A DNA stretch of 64,000 nt from Eonycteris spelaea. Lineage: Eukaryota; Chordata; Mammalia; Chiroptera; Pteropodidae. Made by a program: the position numbers and the translations under genes. The stretch lies in contig PUFA01000285.1 of the NCBI GenBank assembly GCA_003508835.1, positions 1,426,001 through 1,490,000 of the forward strand. The letters run 5' to 3'. The stretch's first letter is position 1. The number at the start of each line of letters is the position of its first letter. Positions 62,601-64,000 of this stretch are shown in pieces. The notes beneath the pieces are model-generated. The model had not been told where the DNA came from. It saw only the letters and a program-made list of their open reading frames with translations, and ran no database searches.

Positions 62601-63180
62601 CATTTAGTCAAGCATTAATTCATTTTGTAACTATTTATTAAGTACCTACTATGTGCCAGTCCCCCCACCATTTTAGGGGGACACAACAATGAACAGACCC
62701 ATCTCCTTGGCCTCCAGGAGCTATAGTCTAGGGGAGAGAGAGACAAGGAGTAAAGAAGAAAATAGAAATATGGTTCATTTCAACTCCCCCAGAGACAGAT
62801 TCAGCTGGAAAAGGTGTGGGATGTGCTTTTGGAGGTTTTAGACAGGGTAGCTAGGATTGACCTCAACTGAGTTGGGCTTTTTTTCTTAATGAAAAAGACT
62901 TGAAGGAGGTAAAGGATTGAGTCAGGAGCTGTTGGGGGAAGAGTGGTCCAGGTAGAGAGAACAGCCAGTACAAAGGCCCTGAGGTGTGTTTAAGGAACAC
63001 ACTGAGAGCAGTGTGGCAGGGGCAGAGTGAGCCAGGGAATGGGGGTGAGGCCAAGAGAGCTGAGGGCAGATTGAGAGCCTTTGCTGGCCACAGTGAGGCC
63101 TTCAGCTTTTACTCTGAGCCTGGAGGGAGCCATGAGATGATTTTGAGCAGATCAGGGGCACAAATTTAGGTTTTTTCCCC
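62600..63180 (-). repeat. Antisense L2 (long copy)
   Basis: 'tattaagtacctactatgtg', 'ccaggagctatagtctagg', 'acaaaggccctgaggtgtg', 'tcagcttttactctgagcc', 'tgattttgagcagatcagg' in antisense L2 order. Confidence 0.75.
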
Positions 63181-63184
63181 TTAA

Positions 63185-63540
63185 TATTGGAAAATTTCAA
63201 ACATATATATGTATAGAACAATACAATGAAGCCCAGTATATACATCATGGGTTTTTTTTGTTTGTTTGTGTGGCTTTTTCTTGTTCGTTTATTTAAAACA
63301 TTTAAGGTAGTATTTATATACAGTAAAAATTATACTTTTCAGAGTGTAGTTTTGACAAATGTATACCCTCATGTAGCTACCACCACAACCAAGTTAGCAA
63401 ACAATTTTCACAGGCCCCATGTCCCTTTAACCCTCCCCTACCCCATTCCTCACCTGTTTTCTGTCCCCATCATTTTACCTTTCCCAGCATGTCATATAAA
63501 CTGTATTACAAAGCACGTGGCCTCCTGTGTCTGCTTCCTT
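63185..63540 (-). repeat. Antisense L1 3' fragment
   Basis: 'ggaaaatttcaaacatatat', 'gagtgtagttttgacaaatg', 'taccaccacaaccaagttag' correspond to an antisense L1M 3' start. Confidence 0.55.
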
Positions 63541-63729
63541 TAGTTGGCCTGATGCCTTTGCAATTGGCCCAGGGTGCTGTGCATGTCAGCAATCTGTTCC
63601 ATGGAATGGTACATCAGCCTATGTTTTGAGTACCCTCTGCCCGCCACATGGGGGATGGACCATGAGGGGAAAGATGAGAGGCAGGGGACCCCTGCACTAG
63701 TCTAGATAAGCAGTGACAACAACAACCAA

Positions 63730-63880
63730 TGCTTGTTGTCCTGAGCTCTTTGGTTCTCACAAAAATGCTTCATGGAGGATGCTATTATCAGCCTTATTTT
63801 ACAGATGAAGTATATGACTTCCTTGAGTCATACAGCTGGCAAGTGGCAAGGTCAGATTCAAACCCAGCACCTCCCTACTC
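63730..63880 (+). repeat. MIR fragment
   Basis: 'attatcagccttattttaca', 'gatgaagtatatgacttcc', 'ggtcagattcaaacccagc' match MIR. Confidence 0.75.
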
Positions 63881-64000
63881 TGTCCTCAAGAGTGGGATGG
63901 TCTCTGTAGGGCACCCCAAGGATTTCTGTGGTCATTTGCAGATGTTCTGATTCACTGTGGTGGGGCCAGGGGCCACTATCTCCAGGGAAGCAGCTGAACT

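Overview
This is a window of nuclear DNA from a placental mammal. Three recognisable vertebrate genes with canonical GT/AG introns lie in the order DHRS7B (+), TMEM11 (-), NATD1 (-), which is the gene order of human 17p11.2. Two CpG islands sit on the first exons of TMEM11 and NATD1. The remainder is intron, UTR and intergenic DNA filled with old repeats (MIR, L2, antisense L1, MLT1-like LTRs, hAT-Charlie elements). I saw no Alu, B1/B2, carnivore SINEC, ruminant or horse-type SINE, so I would not call it an anthropoid primate or a muroid rodent; the order cannot be fixed from sequence alone.

Layout. 1-8494 holds the last four coding exons of DHRS7B (about residues 104-325 of a 325-residue ER/peroxisomal short-chain dehydrogenase/reductase), with an antisense L1 block at the left edge and L1/MIR fragments in the introns. 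8495-13482 is the DHRS7B 3' UTR, the TMEM11 3' UTR and the short tail-to-tail interval between them. 13483-26396 is TMEM11: a 2-exon, 192-residue mitochondrial membrane protein with a 12.3 kb intron, starting inside a CpG island with YY1-like and ZNF143-like sites. 27000-49877 is intergenic plus the NATD1 3' flank and contains a 2.65 kb Charlie3-like hAT transposon bounded by a perfect 8-bp duplication. 49878-60009 is NATD1: a 3-exon, 113-residue GNAT-fold protein, starting in the second CpG island. 60010-64000 is upstream flank with MIR, L2 and L1 fragments.

The genes are independent housekeeping units and do not form a pathway. The most notable anomaly is that one DHRS7B exon (2210-2421) carries five separate 1-bp deletions while every other coding exon in the window is clean; local assembly error is the likeliest reading. 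I found no sign of a previously undescribed biological system.
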